The translations under genes and the position numbers were made by a program. Below, piece after piece: positions 1 through 10,459 of a stretch of 64,000 bases of DNA (position 1 is its first letter; each line of letters opens with the position of its first letter). The stretch spans positions 868,001 through 932,000 of the forward strand of contig ML679973.1 of NCBI GenBank assembly GCA_007922225.1, read 5' to 3'. A model generated the notes under the pieces. It was not told where the DNA came from, made no database searches, and was given only the letters and a program-made list of their open reading frames with translations. This DNA is from Emydura subglobosa (lineage: Eukaryota > Chordata > Testudines > Chelidae).

Positions 1-1897
1 GAGAGCGCCTCGTGTGCACCCTGCGAGTGCCCTTGAACAGACCAGCCCTGAGGGAGGACGTGAAGCTGCTCTGAACGGTGGATTGGAAACGGTAAGTGCG
101 GTGGAGGCGCAAGAAGGGTGCTGTAGGAATCTTGAAAGTAGACTCTGGTAGAACAACTGCCAGGGAAATGGGAACGATGCTGTGGCAGCTGTGGATAACA
201 TTGGTGGGTTTGAACTTCCCCAGGTCACTGGCTGAAGTGAGCCTGCTCAGTTGTGTCTCCAAGGAGAAGAAGGTGTGACGGCGTGGGAATTGTCTGTAAT
301 ACTTGAGCAGTATTGAGTGCCTCCGTCTCCCCTATGTGCTGCGTAGTTAACTAGGGGGTGGGAAAAGGCGGCTGTTGGCTCTCGGGCAGGCTGTGACAAA
401 GGTGTGAATGGCGCCTAGTTGCCTCTGGTTTGGAGCACAGGTCAGTGGAGGTTCCATGAAGACCATGGCAAATGAATCACTGGGACGTTTGGTGCCTCGT
501 TCCAGGGGGTAGCCGTGTTAGTCTGGATCACCCCTAGCCTAGAGGTTCTACCTCTGCATCTGACAAAGTGAGCTGAGCCTCACCAAAGCTTGTGCCTGCT
601 AAAATTAAACGTGTCAGTCTTTAAAGTGCCACAGAACTCTCGTTGTATTTGGTGCCTGGCGACTAATGGCATGAATGGCCCACCCCTCTGCAGGAAGCCA
701 GCCAAGTCTGACCAGCTAGATGACAAAGGACGGAGGAGGGGCTAGGTGTGATTTGCCTGGGAATTTGAATGAAAGGGCACAGACTCAGGATGGAGGAGGA
801 GGTGTGGCGGGTACACCTCTTCCCTGGTGCTCTGGGCTGACCAGAATGGATTAGCTGTAACTTTCTTTGCTCTGTGCTAACCGAGGACTTTCCGTGCTGT
901 GTTCCAGACCTCTAATAAGTCCTGGTGCTCTTACAACACTGGCTGAGTGTCAATGCAGATGGTGAAGGTGAGGGGTGCATTGCTCCCTTTGGGGGTACAA
1001 GTCTCCCTTAGGTGCCGATCTCTGGTGGACTCGCTGAAGGGAACTCAGGGTGTGAAGCAGGAGGGCTGGTGTCTCGGAGGCTTGGTCCAAGAAGGTGGTG
1101 AAGCAGGGGAGCTTGCCCCAGTGAAAGACTGAGACCTAAGGGGTCTGGCACATCGAAGGGGTCCTCCCAAGGGCTGTTCCAGAGCTGTGCTAGAGCACCG
1201 GACCTGTGGATCTGTGACAAGGGCTCTCTGACCTAGGGTTAGGGGAGGATCCCTTGATTTAAGGTTACGGGAGATAATGTTGTGGAAGATACGGCACTCG
1301 AACATAGTGTTGTGGTTTTGACAGCAGTTACAGGTCACCACACAGCTATTTTTAAGCAAGCACGTTTATTCTTAAGGTAAAAAGCATTACAGAGGAAACG
1401 TATACAAAAGAATAAAAGTACCTACATGCATACAAATAACGTATCGGCGGTCACTGTAATTCCAGTGTAGGGCTCTGGTAGGGATCAGTCTTTCAACCGT
1501 CACAGCTGGATTTGCCCCGTTGGTTACACGTTCATGTCAATTTTTAGATCAGGCATCATAACCCCAACTGGAAAGTTCAGCTGGTTTTTTGTGTTACAGC
1601 TTGAGCCTTTTATCTCCAGTGTCTGAGAACGGACAATCACTCACTGACAGCTCTCTCCTCAGGGTGTACCTTGAAAAGGCTAGGTTTTTGCATAACTGAT
1701 GTAGTGGAATTTACATTAACCACTCTGCAGGGATTCCTCAGGAAAGCCACTTAACACTTCTTGTCCCAAAAGTCCATGCTTGTTGCATGCATTTAAATGT
1801 ATTCCTTATACTTCCCAGGTCTCGCCTATGCCATAACTTCAATGGAGGGTACTGGGCCTGACACACAGTCCAATATACACATAGACCAATGTGACTT
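1..1897. other. Unassigned flank, no gene recognised
   Basis: Apart from the retroposon at 498-647, I cannot assign this stretch. A short open reading at the left edge ends in TGA at 72-74, but 23 codons carry no weight. The part around 1340-1860 has AATAAA on the minus strand (plus-strand TTTATT near 1365) and may be LTR-derived; I see no terminal repeats to support that. Confidence 0.3.
498..647 (-). mobile_element. Short Penelope-like/PLE-type retroposon, copy 1 (inverted, decayed)
   Basis: It is flanked by the 10-bp direct repeat TTTGGTGCCT (488-497 and 648-657), read as a target-site duplication. Its conserved end GGGGTAGCCGTGTTAGTC is at the left. The rest of the element (TCTTTAAAGTGCCACAGA near the right) is in the opposite orientation, so the copy is internally inverted. 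It contains a decayed version of the hammerhead-like core seen in the 60.2-kb copy: CTGACAA instead of CTGANGA and CAAA instead of GAAA, with the GTGAG/CTCAC stem kept. Confidence 0.65.
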
Positions 1898-2225
1898 ATA
1901 GAATCTTAGAATCATAGAATATTAGAGTTGGAAGGGACCTCAGGAGGTCATCTAGTCCAACCCCCTGCTCAAAGCAGGACTAACCTTAGCTATATCATCC
2001 CAACCAGGGCTTTGTCAAGCCTCAGCTTAAAAACCTCTAAGGATGGAGATTCCACCACCTCCCTAGGTAACCTATTCCAGTGCTTCACCACCCTCCTAGT
2101 AAAAAACTTTTTCCTAATGTCCAACCTAGACCTCCCGCCCTGCAACTTGCTCCTTGTTCTGTCATCTGCCACCACCGAGAACAGCCTAGCCCCATCCTCC
2201 CTGGAACCCCCTTTTACTCTGTGGA
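1898..2225 (-). mobile_element. CR1 LINE 3' end
   Basis: The minus-strand reading ends with the CR1 ORF2 C-terminus (RRVVKHWNRLPREVVESPSL, then EVFKLRLDKAL). The 3' end carries the short terminal repeats characteristic of CR1 (AGAATC and AGAATA units near 1899-1920). It is strongly 5' truncated; the left boundary is clear and the right one approximate. Confidence 0.9.
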
Positions 2226-2401
2226 AATATTACAGGCAACTCAAATGGGCCCAGGCCATGAAATTCAAGTATGAGATCAGAATCCAAATGTCCTCGCTGT
2301 TAGAGCATGTTTGGATTCAGTCTGCCAATTTGAGCCCCTCTATAGCAGATAAGTTGTTTTACAAAAGCAACAGGTACCCAGCTTCTCCTAGCCAACCCTC
2401 C

Positions 2402-2771
2402 TTTTTTTTTTTTTTTTGGAGTCTCAAAACACACTTCATTGAGTTACAGGAGTTTGTGCAGCTTAATTCTTCTTGGCAGCAGCCTTCCTCATGGCTGCCA
2501 GGACATTGCTGAGCTGTTCCCATGTCTTCTTGGCCCGAATGTGAGTACCAGCCCTTTTTCTTTATGAACTTCAGAGCACGTTTGTCCTTGGAAACTTCCA
2601 TAGCACGTTTCTCATAGGGGCAAAGCTACAGACCTCTCTGATCATGTCTCGCACACATTTAGTGTGTTTGGTCAGGCGCCCTCTGCGGCGGCACTGCTGG
2701 GGCTTTGACACATTCTTTGTCACCTTGTGGTCTTTGCTGAGGCTGACAGCCATGGGGTAGCGGATCGCCAT
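2402..2771 (-). pseudogene. RPL36 (pseudogene): RPL36 processed pseudogene
   Basis: The minus strand encodes eL36: it starts [20 protein letters not shown] at 2771, followed by [20 protein letters not shown]. It then shifts frame ([13 protein letters not shown]), and shifts again before the tail [10 protein letters not shown] and a stop at 2463-2465. At least two frameshifts make it non-coding. It has no introns, and a 16-nt poly(A) tail (T run, plus-strand 2402-2417) follows a short 3' UTR, so it arose by LINE-mediated retrotransposition. I could not resolve its target-site duplication. Confidence 0.92.
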
Positions 2772-4236
2772 GTCTGCCCCTACTTGAACGGCTCCACACC
2801 CTCTGCACCCATCTTTAAAATATATCCATGTTGTGCTCACTGAGATAAATAGGGCAGGTTCTAGCTCAGACCAGCTCAGTGACGTTCTTATCAGATCAGT
2901 TAACGCAAGTAGGCTTCCAGGTTAGACCAGCTCAGCAAACCTCTTCTGATTAATTAAATCTCAGCTAACCAATCACCAGTTAACAGGGACAACATCCTGC
3001 AGCATCAAATGAAGGGAAGGGTAGAGACCACTGTCAAGATGTCCTTTTCTCTAATTCATACCCTGAACTGCCAAATGTGCAAATGTTTCCTCTTCCCTCT
3101 AGCTGGACTCCAGGAACTGCTTTCACAGACAAAGTAAAGGAAGCATCAAGATGACAGGTAGGAGGAGGGGTGAAACTGATGTCATATCTCTCTATGAAGA
3201 GAGTCAAACGAGCAATGTTCTCTGGACTTGATACCAGCAGACCAGAACTGGAATAATACCAACACCATTGGGACAGGTACTAATAGTAAAATGGGTCAGA
3301 TCCTCCATTGGTATCAACTGACTTCAATGGTGCTATTCCACTTCGCATCCACTGGCCAAATGAGAATGGTTTAGAAGTTTTGCATAGAAGCCAGGTGCTT
3401 TTGCTTTCTAATGCTGCTGATTCACTTCATGACCACTTCATTTAGAGCAAATTTTTCAAAACTGGTCTTTAATTTTGGCTGTCATTTTTTACAAAGAATT
3501 TTTTTTATTTGACCAGTTCCAACCATCTCTACTGTAAGCGCGCACTTAAATGCAGCCCAGAATAGGGATACTTTCCTGAACCGAGGCCTAAATTCCTTCC
3601 TCAAATCCCAGTTTGTTACTGTTTGATGCATTCCTGACTCCTTGATAAAATATCTATACAGCTGTACTGTAACTCATTCACCAAGCTGGGGCTTGTTCTC
3701 CTGTGCCTAGGCATCCCAGTACCCTTGCTATCTCCACATCTGTCATTACTGGAATAACCTAGCAAGCGCATGCTCCAGGCATTTCTCTGTGTGCGAGTAG
3801 TTGTGGATGATTCTGTCGGCTGACAGAGAGTTATATGGGATTTGTCTAAGCTAGGAACTCTAGCTGCTCCTTCTTCCCTCAGGGAAACAGTACGGTGACA
3901 GTAGCATGTCCCTGACGGCCAAGCTGGCTGCTATGAACCAGTACTCTTATCATTGCTTCTTAAAGGTGACTCTATCGATGTGCAGGCATGAAACACAAAA
4001 CCAAACAGACAGCCTATGATATCAGCTGAGTGAAGTATTGATTTTTTTTTCTTTTTTTAGTATTGCTCAAACATTGAAAGAAGGTGAAGCAATGTATTCC
4101 AAACAGAACAGCAAAAGGCTGGTTTTGTGTTTCCAAAAGGAATCTTCTTATGGGGTGCCCACATAATAACAATCTCCACAACCCACATCCCAGTACTCCT
4201 CTGAGGGACCTGGGAGAGGAAGCTGGTGGGATGTAT
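2772..4236. other. FBXO40 3' flank/3' UTR region
   Basis: This lies downstream of the FBXO40 stop on the minus strand and must contain its 3' UTR. No other gene or clear repeat is seen. A TTTATT at about 3504-3509 is one possible polyadenylation signal. Confidence 0.4.
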
Positions 4237-4434
4237 TCAGGATCCATGCTTGAAGGTGGAGACCAAGCTACCTCGAGCCTGCTCTCGGGGTCCGAACATG
4301 CTGGCCAGCAAGAACGGGTCCTTCTTGTGCGCCACCTCATAGAACGGACAAATCTTCAGGTGTTCAGACATGGTGGGAACTTCACTGAATTGCCAGTTGT
4401 TAACAGGGGAGAACAGGCTGCTAAACTGCCAGAT
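4237..4434 (-). CDS. FBXO40: FBXO40 terminal coding exon
   Basis: Reading the minus strand from 4434 gives IWQFSSLFSPVNNWQFSEVP, then TMSEHLKICPFYEVAHKK, and ends STFKHGS before TGA at 4237-4239 (65 residues). This is the expected FBXO40 C-terminus after the SWR(V/A) segment. The exon follows an AG acceptor (CATACTAG) with a modest pyrimidine tract. The junction with the large exon is phase 0. The exon is hidden in simple ORF scans because it has no internal start in frame. The 3' untranslated region lies below 4237; a TTTATT (AATAAA on the minus strand) at about 3504-3509 is one candidate polyadenylation signal, untested. Confidence 0.93.
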   Translation of the reverse strand: MWQFSSLFSPVNNWQFSEVPTMSEHLKICPFYEVAHKKDPFLLASMFGPREQARGSLVSTFKHGS

Positions 4435-4810
4435 CTAGTATGTGGGAGTAAAATAGAGAAGACTGGAATGTTAATTAAAATGCAAAGAGGTTTTACAAAC
4501 ACATGTTCAGATATTACAATGGATTGTCATTACCCTTAATTGATTGGACTAACTGGTGGAGACAATAGCATGGGACTGGTGTAAGAGTGGAAAATCAGAT
4601 CCTATGTCTTTATATACACTGTCTTATGATATTTCTCAATGTAAATATATAAATAAGTGCCCCAAACAAAAAGTACATTCAAATAGAAGTAAGGTTGAGA
4701 GTATATGTGAGTAACTTATACATAAAAAACATTAGATCAATGTTATAATTATTTGAAAACTACATTATAAACCATATTACTAGTTATTATGCACATGGTA
4801 TTAATATAAG

Positions 4811-4861
<51 letters not shown>

Positions 4862-7800
4862 GGGACACTGGGAAATTGTTAACTGAATGTATTATGATCG
4901 TCCTACAATTCTGCTCACTTTTGTCAAATATTCCACATAGTCCTGAAGTCAGCTTTGGCATTAAAAAATAAGAAACTTGTCAAAGCAAAGATGCATGAAT
5001 ACTTTGTCCCAAGTAGAGTTTAGGAATATTTTAATGGCTCATCAATGCTTGGAATGTGTGACACTGTCTGACAGCAACACCCCAGAACCCGCATATTTAC
5101 CACTGTCCTAGGACTATGATACATTTTGTACAAAATATGCCTTGTGAGGTATCATTTGAACTCATAATTTGCTAACTGTTATTGCCTGGTAAAGTATGTA
5201 GTTAAGAAATCTGTTCTTACAATTTTACCTAAAACAGTGTGTCTTGGACTGAAGTGATTGGGAAATCTCAGCTCAGTAACAAAGCTGGTGTATGTCCTCC
5301 CCACATTCGGGGGGGACTAATGAGTTTATACTGTACAATCTTCTGTTCAGTGCAAGATGGTATATTCCTGTAGGGCTGGGCTTGGGAGCTGGGGGGAATT
5401 GGCTGATGCCTTTCTATCCATTGCTGGCTTGTTCCTAAGTAGCTGGAAAGCAGTCCTGGTAACTGGGTGTGTGGCTCCATCTGCTGTCATGTTGGGGGGA
5501 TAACAGGGTCTAGAGAGGCTGGCTGTTCATCACCAACAGAGCATTGTGCGAGGCAAACCGAGCCTGATAGTTAAGGGGGCACCGCAGTCCCACAACTTGC
5601 AGGCGGTACCGTGGGGTACCCGTCACAGAATGTAGTATTCAAAATGAGATATGGGAAAGTATAGGGAGATACCTTCGTGAACCAGTACCTGGAATGCTAA
5701 AACAAAGAGAGGGAAGGTACGGAACAACAAGCTAAGGAACTGGTACAAACTGGTGGGTTGGATTTTAGTGATGTGTAAATAGATGTGTAACGTGTAAAAT
5801 CACACTATAACTAATACTAGCTGAAATTTGTAGTCTTGACGCATACCTTCTGTGTAAAATGAACAGGCGGCCAGAAAAGAATTGCTTTCTAGAAGGAGAG
5901 TATGTATGTCTCCTCTTTGTATTGCACTGTTTTGTTTTTAGATTATAAATTTGGCTAAGTTTGGTTATTTGATCTCAAACATGTTTAAGAATGAATGGTG
6001 TGTGTAGTTAAACAATTGGTTACACCTTTTGGTCAATAGAAGGTAAGATATGCACGTTAAGGCACATAGATAACCTTAACTCTGATCTGTAGTGAAGTCA
6101 TATAATAATCATAGCACTTAGTTACAACAATAATAGTAACTTAGATGAATCACAAACTAACGTATTCAAATATAGCTTATGAACAAGATTTATTTTAATT
6201 TTAACTCTCTGGACAATTTGAAGGGTCTGTACTATTTCATTATTTAGATAACTTGGGACAAAGAAAAGAGTGACCTGGTGCTAAATTTCTTAAGCTTTTA
6301 ACTAATTTTAACACAAACTAACAGATTTACTTGTAAATGGTGAATCTACAGCCCAGGTCTACACACTTACTGCAGTATAACCATGTCACTCAGGGCTGTG
6401 AAAAATCCACACCCTGAGCGACCTAGTTATACTGACCCTAACCCCCCATGTAGACAGCACTCTGTCTGCAGGAGGGCTTCTCCCGTCAACATAGCTACCA
6501 CCTCTCAAGGAGATGGAGTTACTAAGCCACTGGGAGAGCTCTCTCATTTTTGTGGTTCTTCACTGAACCCTCTCCAATTTTTGAGATCCTTTTTGAAGCA
6601 GAAACACCAGAAATGGACACAGTACTACTAGAAACAATGTGGTGGAGTCCTCTGAATGCCATATACCTAGGTAATATAACATCCCTATTACTACTCGATA
6701 ATTCCTATTTTATACATCCAAGGTTCACATTAAAGCTGTGGCTGAAAGGCTCAACTGAGAGTTCATGTTCATTGGGTTATCTACTCTTACCCCCAAGTCC
6801 TTTTCAGAGTCACTGCTTTTCAAGACACACTCCTCCATCCTGCATGACCCGCACTCTTCGTTTCTACATGCATGACCTTGTATATGTAGTCATATTAAAG
6901 GGCTTGTCTACACAATGGATCAGTGTGCACCAAAAGGATGTAAATTCTAATGTGCACCAGCATGTTTGCACACTAATTGGCTCATGTGGACCCTGCAGAC
7001 ATGCACTAAAAGTTCCCTAGTGTGCACTGTAGTAGTCCCATTTCAAACAGTAATCTGTTAACGCTCAGGAGGGAACTTTTAATGAACACCAGCAGGTTTC
7101 ACACTGGACAGTCAGTATGCAATAAGCTGGTGGCAGATTAGAATTTACATCCCAACTGGTGCGTGCTAACATATCATGTAGACAAGCCCAAAGTCTCCAG
7201 GACCATTCAGTCCTTGACCCCTTGTGAGAGCAATAGCAAAATTAGTGTCAGTTGTGATGATGAATTTGTGATGCTGACGCCCACTGACTGAGAGCTAGAG
7301 TGAGACCTGCTAACACATTTCACTCAGACCACCAACTGGCCAGCAGCTGGAATTAACTTTCAGTCATTACCAAGCTGGGCTGGTTTTAAACCAGCAACTT
7401 AGAGGTGAAGGGCTTCCTATCCCATGCCTGATACCATAAGCAGCAAAAGAAATTTTCATGAAAACTGCCCATCAGTGAAAACATTAGAAGTTGATGTGAA
7501 AATCTGGGCTCCCTTCACAGTCACAATTACTTGCCGGTATTTCACTTTTGCCTTACGAAATTGGATGTAGTAGTTTCAGGCTATCTTTAAACACTGTACA
7601 GAACCCAAAAGGAATACAAGTCCGATTTCTAACAAGTTCAGTGTGTGACCTTCAAGTGTCAGGAAAGCCCAGCTCACACCAAACAGAGCCAAGTCTTGTG
7701 TTTATATTTTTAATGAGCCTACCCTGTAAATACCGTTTGTTTCTCAAACACCATTGTCACTTGCCTTTTTGCGAGCTCTCCATGAAGTACCTCCATGGGA

Positions 7801-9660
7801 ATATCGTTTTTTCTCCCACAGCAGGAGGACCATCCCTCTCTCCTGAAGTAGAGTGGCACAGACATTCCTCATCAGTACAGACACTTGAGACAGCTGAGAC
7901 AAGCTGAAGCTGTCCAGGAATCCAGCAATATATTGTAAAAGTTCCAGTGGAAGGCTGCTTAGGAATTCTTTATTTTTTCCTTGATTACTTGTTGCAAAAT
8001 TGCATTTCTCTGTTTCAGCAAGCACAGGGTCAACTTCTGGTTTAATAGCAAACGTATCAAGATGCTGGCTGTAAATAACATTTGCTTTATGACTAGCAGG
8101 GTGGAAGCGGTTTTGAACAAAAGTACATCCCAAGTAGGCCAGTGGACAGCGATTTTGGAACCATCCATTTAGGCAGGACTGGATATCAGCATGAACATTC
8201 TTGAAATGTGAAGGAAACTCATCCCTCCTGAAGAAGTGACTGCAAGTGAATGTGAAGGCTGAGCAGCTTTTATTATGTCTTCTAGTCACACATTCAGTAT
8301 GAAGCTCTACATGGAGTTCTGGTGGGCTTTTCATATCCAGAACATCGGCTAGAACAGCCCTAGAAGAGAAGGATTCCACCTGAAAGCTGTACGTCTGTGT
8401 CCCAAAATCCATGAACAATCCATCAATACTCTTTGCTTCTGAGATTTCATGACCTTTCAGTTCCTTTTCCAATGCACACAATAGTGTCGTTCTGGCTGTG
8501 TCTGATTTAGGAAATTCTTCCAGGCTTATTTGCAAGTCTGAAGTATCCACTGACTTGTCCATCGTGGGTACCTTGTATGTCAATACATCTCCAACTCGCG
8601 CTCTTTTGCCATGATAGCTAACTGGCACTTTGAAGGTGCAGACTGTCTTCACCTCATGAACCTCCAAATTCCCATATACAAAGTCCTTCTCTCTTGGTGT
8701 GCAAGCAGCTAGCTGACCAAAATGGATGAGCATTCTCCCATGATGCACCAGGTACATATTATAATCCCCTACATTAACTTCTTTTTTCAACCTCTCCAGG
8801 ATCCCATCTTGCCAAGGAGCCAGACCTGTCTTTTCTGCAACTGTAATCACTTGATCGTTTTTGTTTTCTTTTGGTTCTTCCACAGTAGCTGCTTCCTTTG
8901 TCTTCTCTTTGGGGTTGTCTCCACAAAGAATCTGTTCTGTTTTCTCGTCGCTATCATCTTCCTTTTTCTCTGAGTTTGCTGATAAACCTGTTGCCTTCAA
9001 TGCTAAAAGCTCTTTGCTAAACATGTTCTCCCAGGTTTTGTAACTTGCTAGATCCAGCCCCCTTTTATCCTTTGCCAAATCCTCACGCTCCTGTTGGTTA
9101 AGCTCAACCTCTTGGCCATCAGCTGATTTAGAATTACATGCTATTCCTCCAACGGCTCCTTCTTCCAAACCTGCAGCTCCAGCTATTTGTTCTTCCACTT
9201 TATCATCTTCCTTCCATTCTGGAAACAGCTCAGCCATTTTCAGAGTCCTAAAAAGAATCTTCTGATCCCTGAGGGCCAGAGCTGCATCCAGACATTGCGC
9301 ACTGCGTGACTCCTTCATAATGTTCTGATGGAGAATGGTTTCTGAGTCCACGTTTGGCCAGCGATTCCATTCCATAGAGCAGTTGACAACACTGGCGGGA
9401 CAGACCTGAAGGTGCTTTGCCAGCTTAAAGCGGGCCATGGAGAAAGGGCAGCCATAAACCGAGTTGAGGCATGAGACCTTCTCTAGGGGACAGAGGAGTT
9501 GGTGTTCTTCCTGTTTACACATATGAAAGGCAGCCCCACAGCGTGAATGGCAGTTGATCACCAAGCAGGAGATGGTGAGCTCGACTGGGACTTGGCATTG
9601 TCGGTTGAAACATTTCTCACAGTGCTTGTGCTGTCCAGGAGTGGTTTTCTGAGCCCTGCC
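4237..9660 (-). CDS. FBXO40: F-box only protein 40 (two coding exons, first codon not located)
   Basis: Muscle-enriched substrate receptor of an SCF ubiquitin ligase; in mammals FBXO40 targets IRS1 (family knowledge). CDS is complement(join(4237..4434,7765..9660)). Joined, it gives 697 residues, close to the human protein (about 709). In order: a Cys/His-rich TRAF-type zinc finger at about residues 10-95 (HKHCEKCFNRQC, then CGAAFHMCK, LLCPLEKVSCLN and CPASVVNCSMEWNRWPNV); an acidic, lysine-rich low-complexity linker at about 130-240; a conserved central domain beginning near GLAPWQDGILERLK; an F-box at about 565-610 (SSLPLELLQYIAGFLD); and a conserved tail. MEWNRWPNVDSET and the tail SEHLKICPF separate it from the paralogue FBXO30. 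The reading frame is uninterrupted, so it looks functional. The exon opens directly after a good acceptor with GGC AGG GCT, matching the residues after the initiator in mammals, so the ATG should lie in an upstream minus-strand exon above 9.7 kb. It is divergent from KPNA1. Confidence 0.95.
4813..4858. repeat. (GT)n microsatellite
   Basis: About 22 uninterrupted GT units within the FBXO40 last intron; likely length-polymorphic. Confidence 0.97.
5057..5627. mobile_element. Solo LTR (571 bp)
   Basis: It starts TGTGACACTG and ends CCCGTCACA, so the termini form the short inverted repeat TGTGAC/GTCACA with canonical TG...CA ends. It is flanked by a perfect 5-bp direct repeat GAATG (5052-5056 and 5628-5632). 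With no internal retroviral or Gypsy coding sequence adjoining, it is best read as a solo LTR left by LTR-LTR recombination. I cannot name the family. Confidence 0.7.
6346..6560. repeat. MITE-like remnant, Harbinger style
   Basis: It opens with CAGGTCTACACACTTA and contains GAGCGACCTAGTTATACTGA and TGTAGACAGC. This sequence style matches the GTCTACAC termini of the Harbinger element at 42386-46519. No paired right terminus is visible, so it is probably truncated. Confidence 0.4.
6900..7189. mobile_element. MITE with 13-bp terminal inverted repeats
   Basis: A perfect 13-bp inverted repeat, GGGCTTGTCTACA (6900-6912) and TGTAGACAAGCCC (7177-7189), brackets a 290-bp non-coding body with further imperfect inward symmetry (GTGCACC near the left end, GGTGCG near the right). 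The terminus resembles the (G)GCCTTGTCTACACTACAAA end of the Harbinger element in this window. Flanks share only AAA, so the target duplication is not certain. Confidence 0.75.
7765..9660 (-). CDS. FBXO40: FBXO40 large coding exon (zinc finger, linker, F-box)
   Basis: This 1,896-bp exon holds 632 codons in one open frame. Its 5' end is set by a pyrimidine-rich tract followed by TCCTAG (plus-strand 9661-9666), with GGC at 9660-9658 as the first codon. An in-frame TAG sits immediately upstream, so translation cannot start further 5' without splicing. The 3' end is set by codon AAG ending at 7765 followed by GCAAGT. Reading through instead adds six residues (ASDNGV) and a stop, which loses the conserved tail found in the 4237-4434 exon. 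The first residues after the acceptor, GRAQKTTPG, align with the N-terminal residues following Met in mammals. Confidence 0.95.
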
Positions 9661-10459
9661 CTAGGACCATTATAGAGAAGAGAAGACAAAAAGAAAGAGT
9701 TATTCCCTAAAGAAGCAGGATGGCCACAGATGGAAGTTGCTTGACTCCTACATGCCCATTAAAATGTCATTCCAGGCTGAAAAGTGATTCAATAAACATG
9801 ACACCTGCTTACATCTCGGGTCTGGTCCCTGTGTGTACCAGAGTCATGTCTGTTGATACTGGTGCTTTAAATAAATCATTACTTCTCTGTACTGGTGCTA
9901 GTCCAGCAGAGCAGCACAGCTCTGAAAGAGTGAGCTGGATTCTAGTCCTCCTTGTGCGTTAGTAACAGAGTCCTTTATCACATTCCAATCAGCTCAAAGT
10001 GATGCGACTGCACAGATGTAACTGAGGACACAACAGAGTCTTTTGGTCACCTCTGCAAATCACTCCCCTGGCAAGAGCAGGAGTTTATGCTTACAAAGTT
10101 TTCTTCGTATTGCTCAAGCGAAGGGAGGGAATTTCCTTCTCCTCTCCATAAAAACTAGCAGATGGTTTGACCCCCTGAACTTGTTGCTCCTTTAGATCCA
10201 CATGGATGCTGCACTGCCAAACCTACTTTCTTCCCCAGCTGCATAGCAACATGGCTCAGATTGTGTTATGTTCATATGAGCTTCTCCATGGTCCTTAGAA
10301 ACCTCCCTTGAGTGTGAAACTGCTTAAGTTAAGGTTTATTCAGCCAGCATTAATCTAACCTGGTTTCCTGATTGGCACTTCACCCCAGCCTGTAGATGAT
10401 ACCTGCACATGTAAGGGAGTAGAGACTCCTGAGGTGTTTCCCTCATGTGACTCTCTTAA
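9661..10459. other. Region upstream of FBXO40 large exon, no feature recognised
   Basis: This is presumed FBXO40 intron on the minus strand, because the initiator exon must lie further up. I see no convincing ATG-bearing exon here, and no recognised repeat. The only functional element visible is the pyrimidine-rich acceptor tract just above 9661. Confidence 0.4.

Larger units (their letters stand above)
4435..7764 (-). other. FBXO40 last intron, GC-AG type
   Basis: The intron is bounded by AAAAAG|GCAAGTGA on the 5' side and ...CATACTAG|ATC on the 3' side (minus strand). The GC donor has the strong AG|GCAAGT context typical of GC-AG introns. The nearest GT (GGCAA|GTGACA) fits consensus poorly and would add a dinucleotide that breaks the frame. 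The intron contains a (GT)n run, a solo LTR (5057-5627) and a MITE (6900-7189). The stretches 5633-6340 and 7190-7764 hold nothing else I can identify. Confidence 0.75.

Noticed and set aside
1..74. Possible C-terminal exon at the left edge (23 codons ending TGA), with a GTAAGT a little downstream.
   Set aside because: No family match recognised and far too short for evidence; both readings could be chance.
3061..3085. Minus-strand IWQF match first considered as the FBXO40 last exon.
   Set aside because: It lacks an acceptor and reaches a stop within a few codons; the true exon is at 4237-4434.
4813..4961. Minus-strand frame rich in His-Thr.
   Set aside because: It is a translation of the (GT)n microsatellite.
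7959..8973. Plus- and minus-strand frames within the FBXO40 exon.
   Set aside because: Shadows of the real coding frame.
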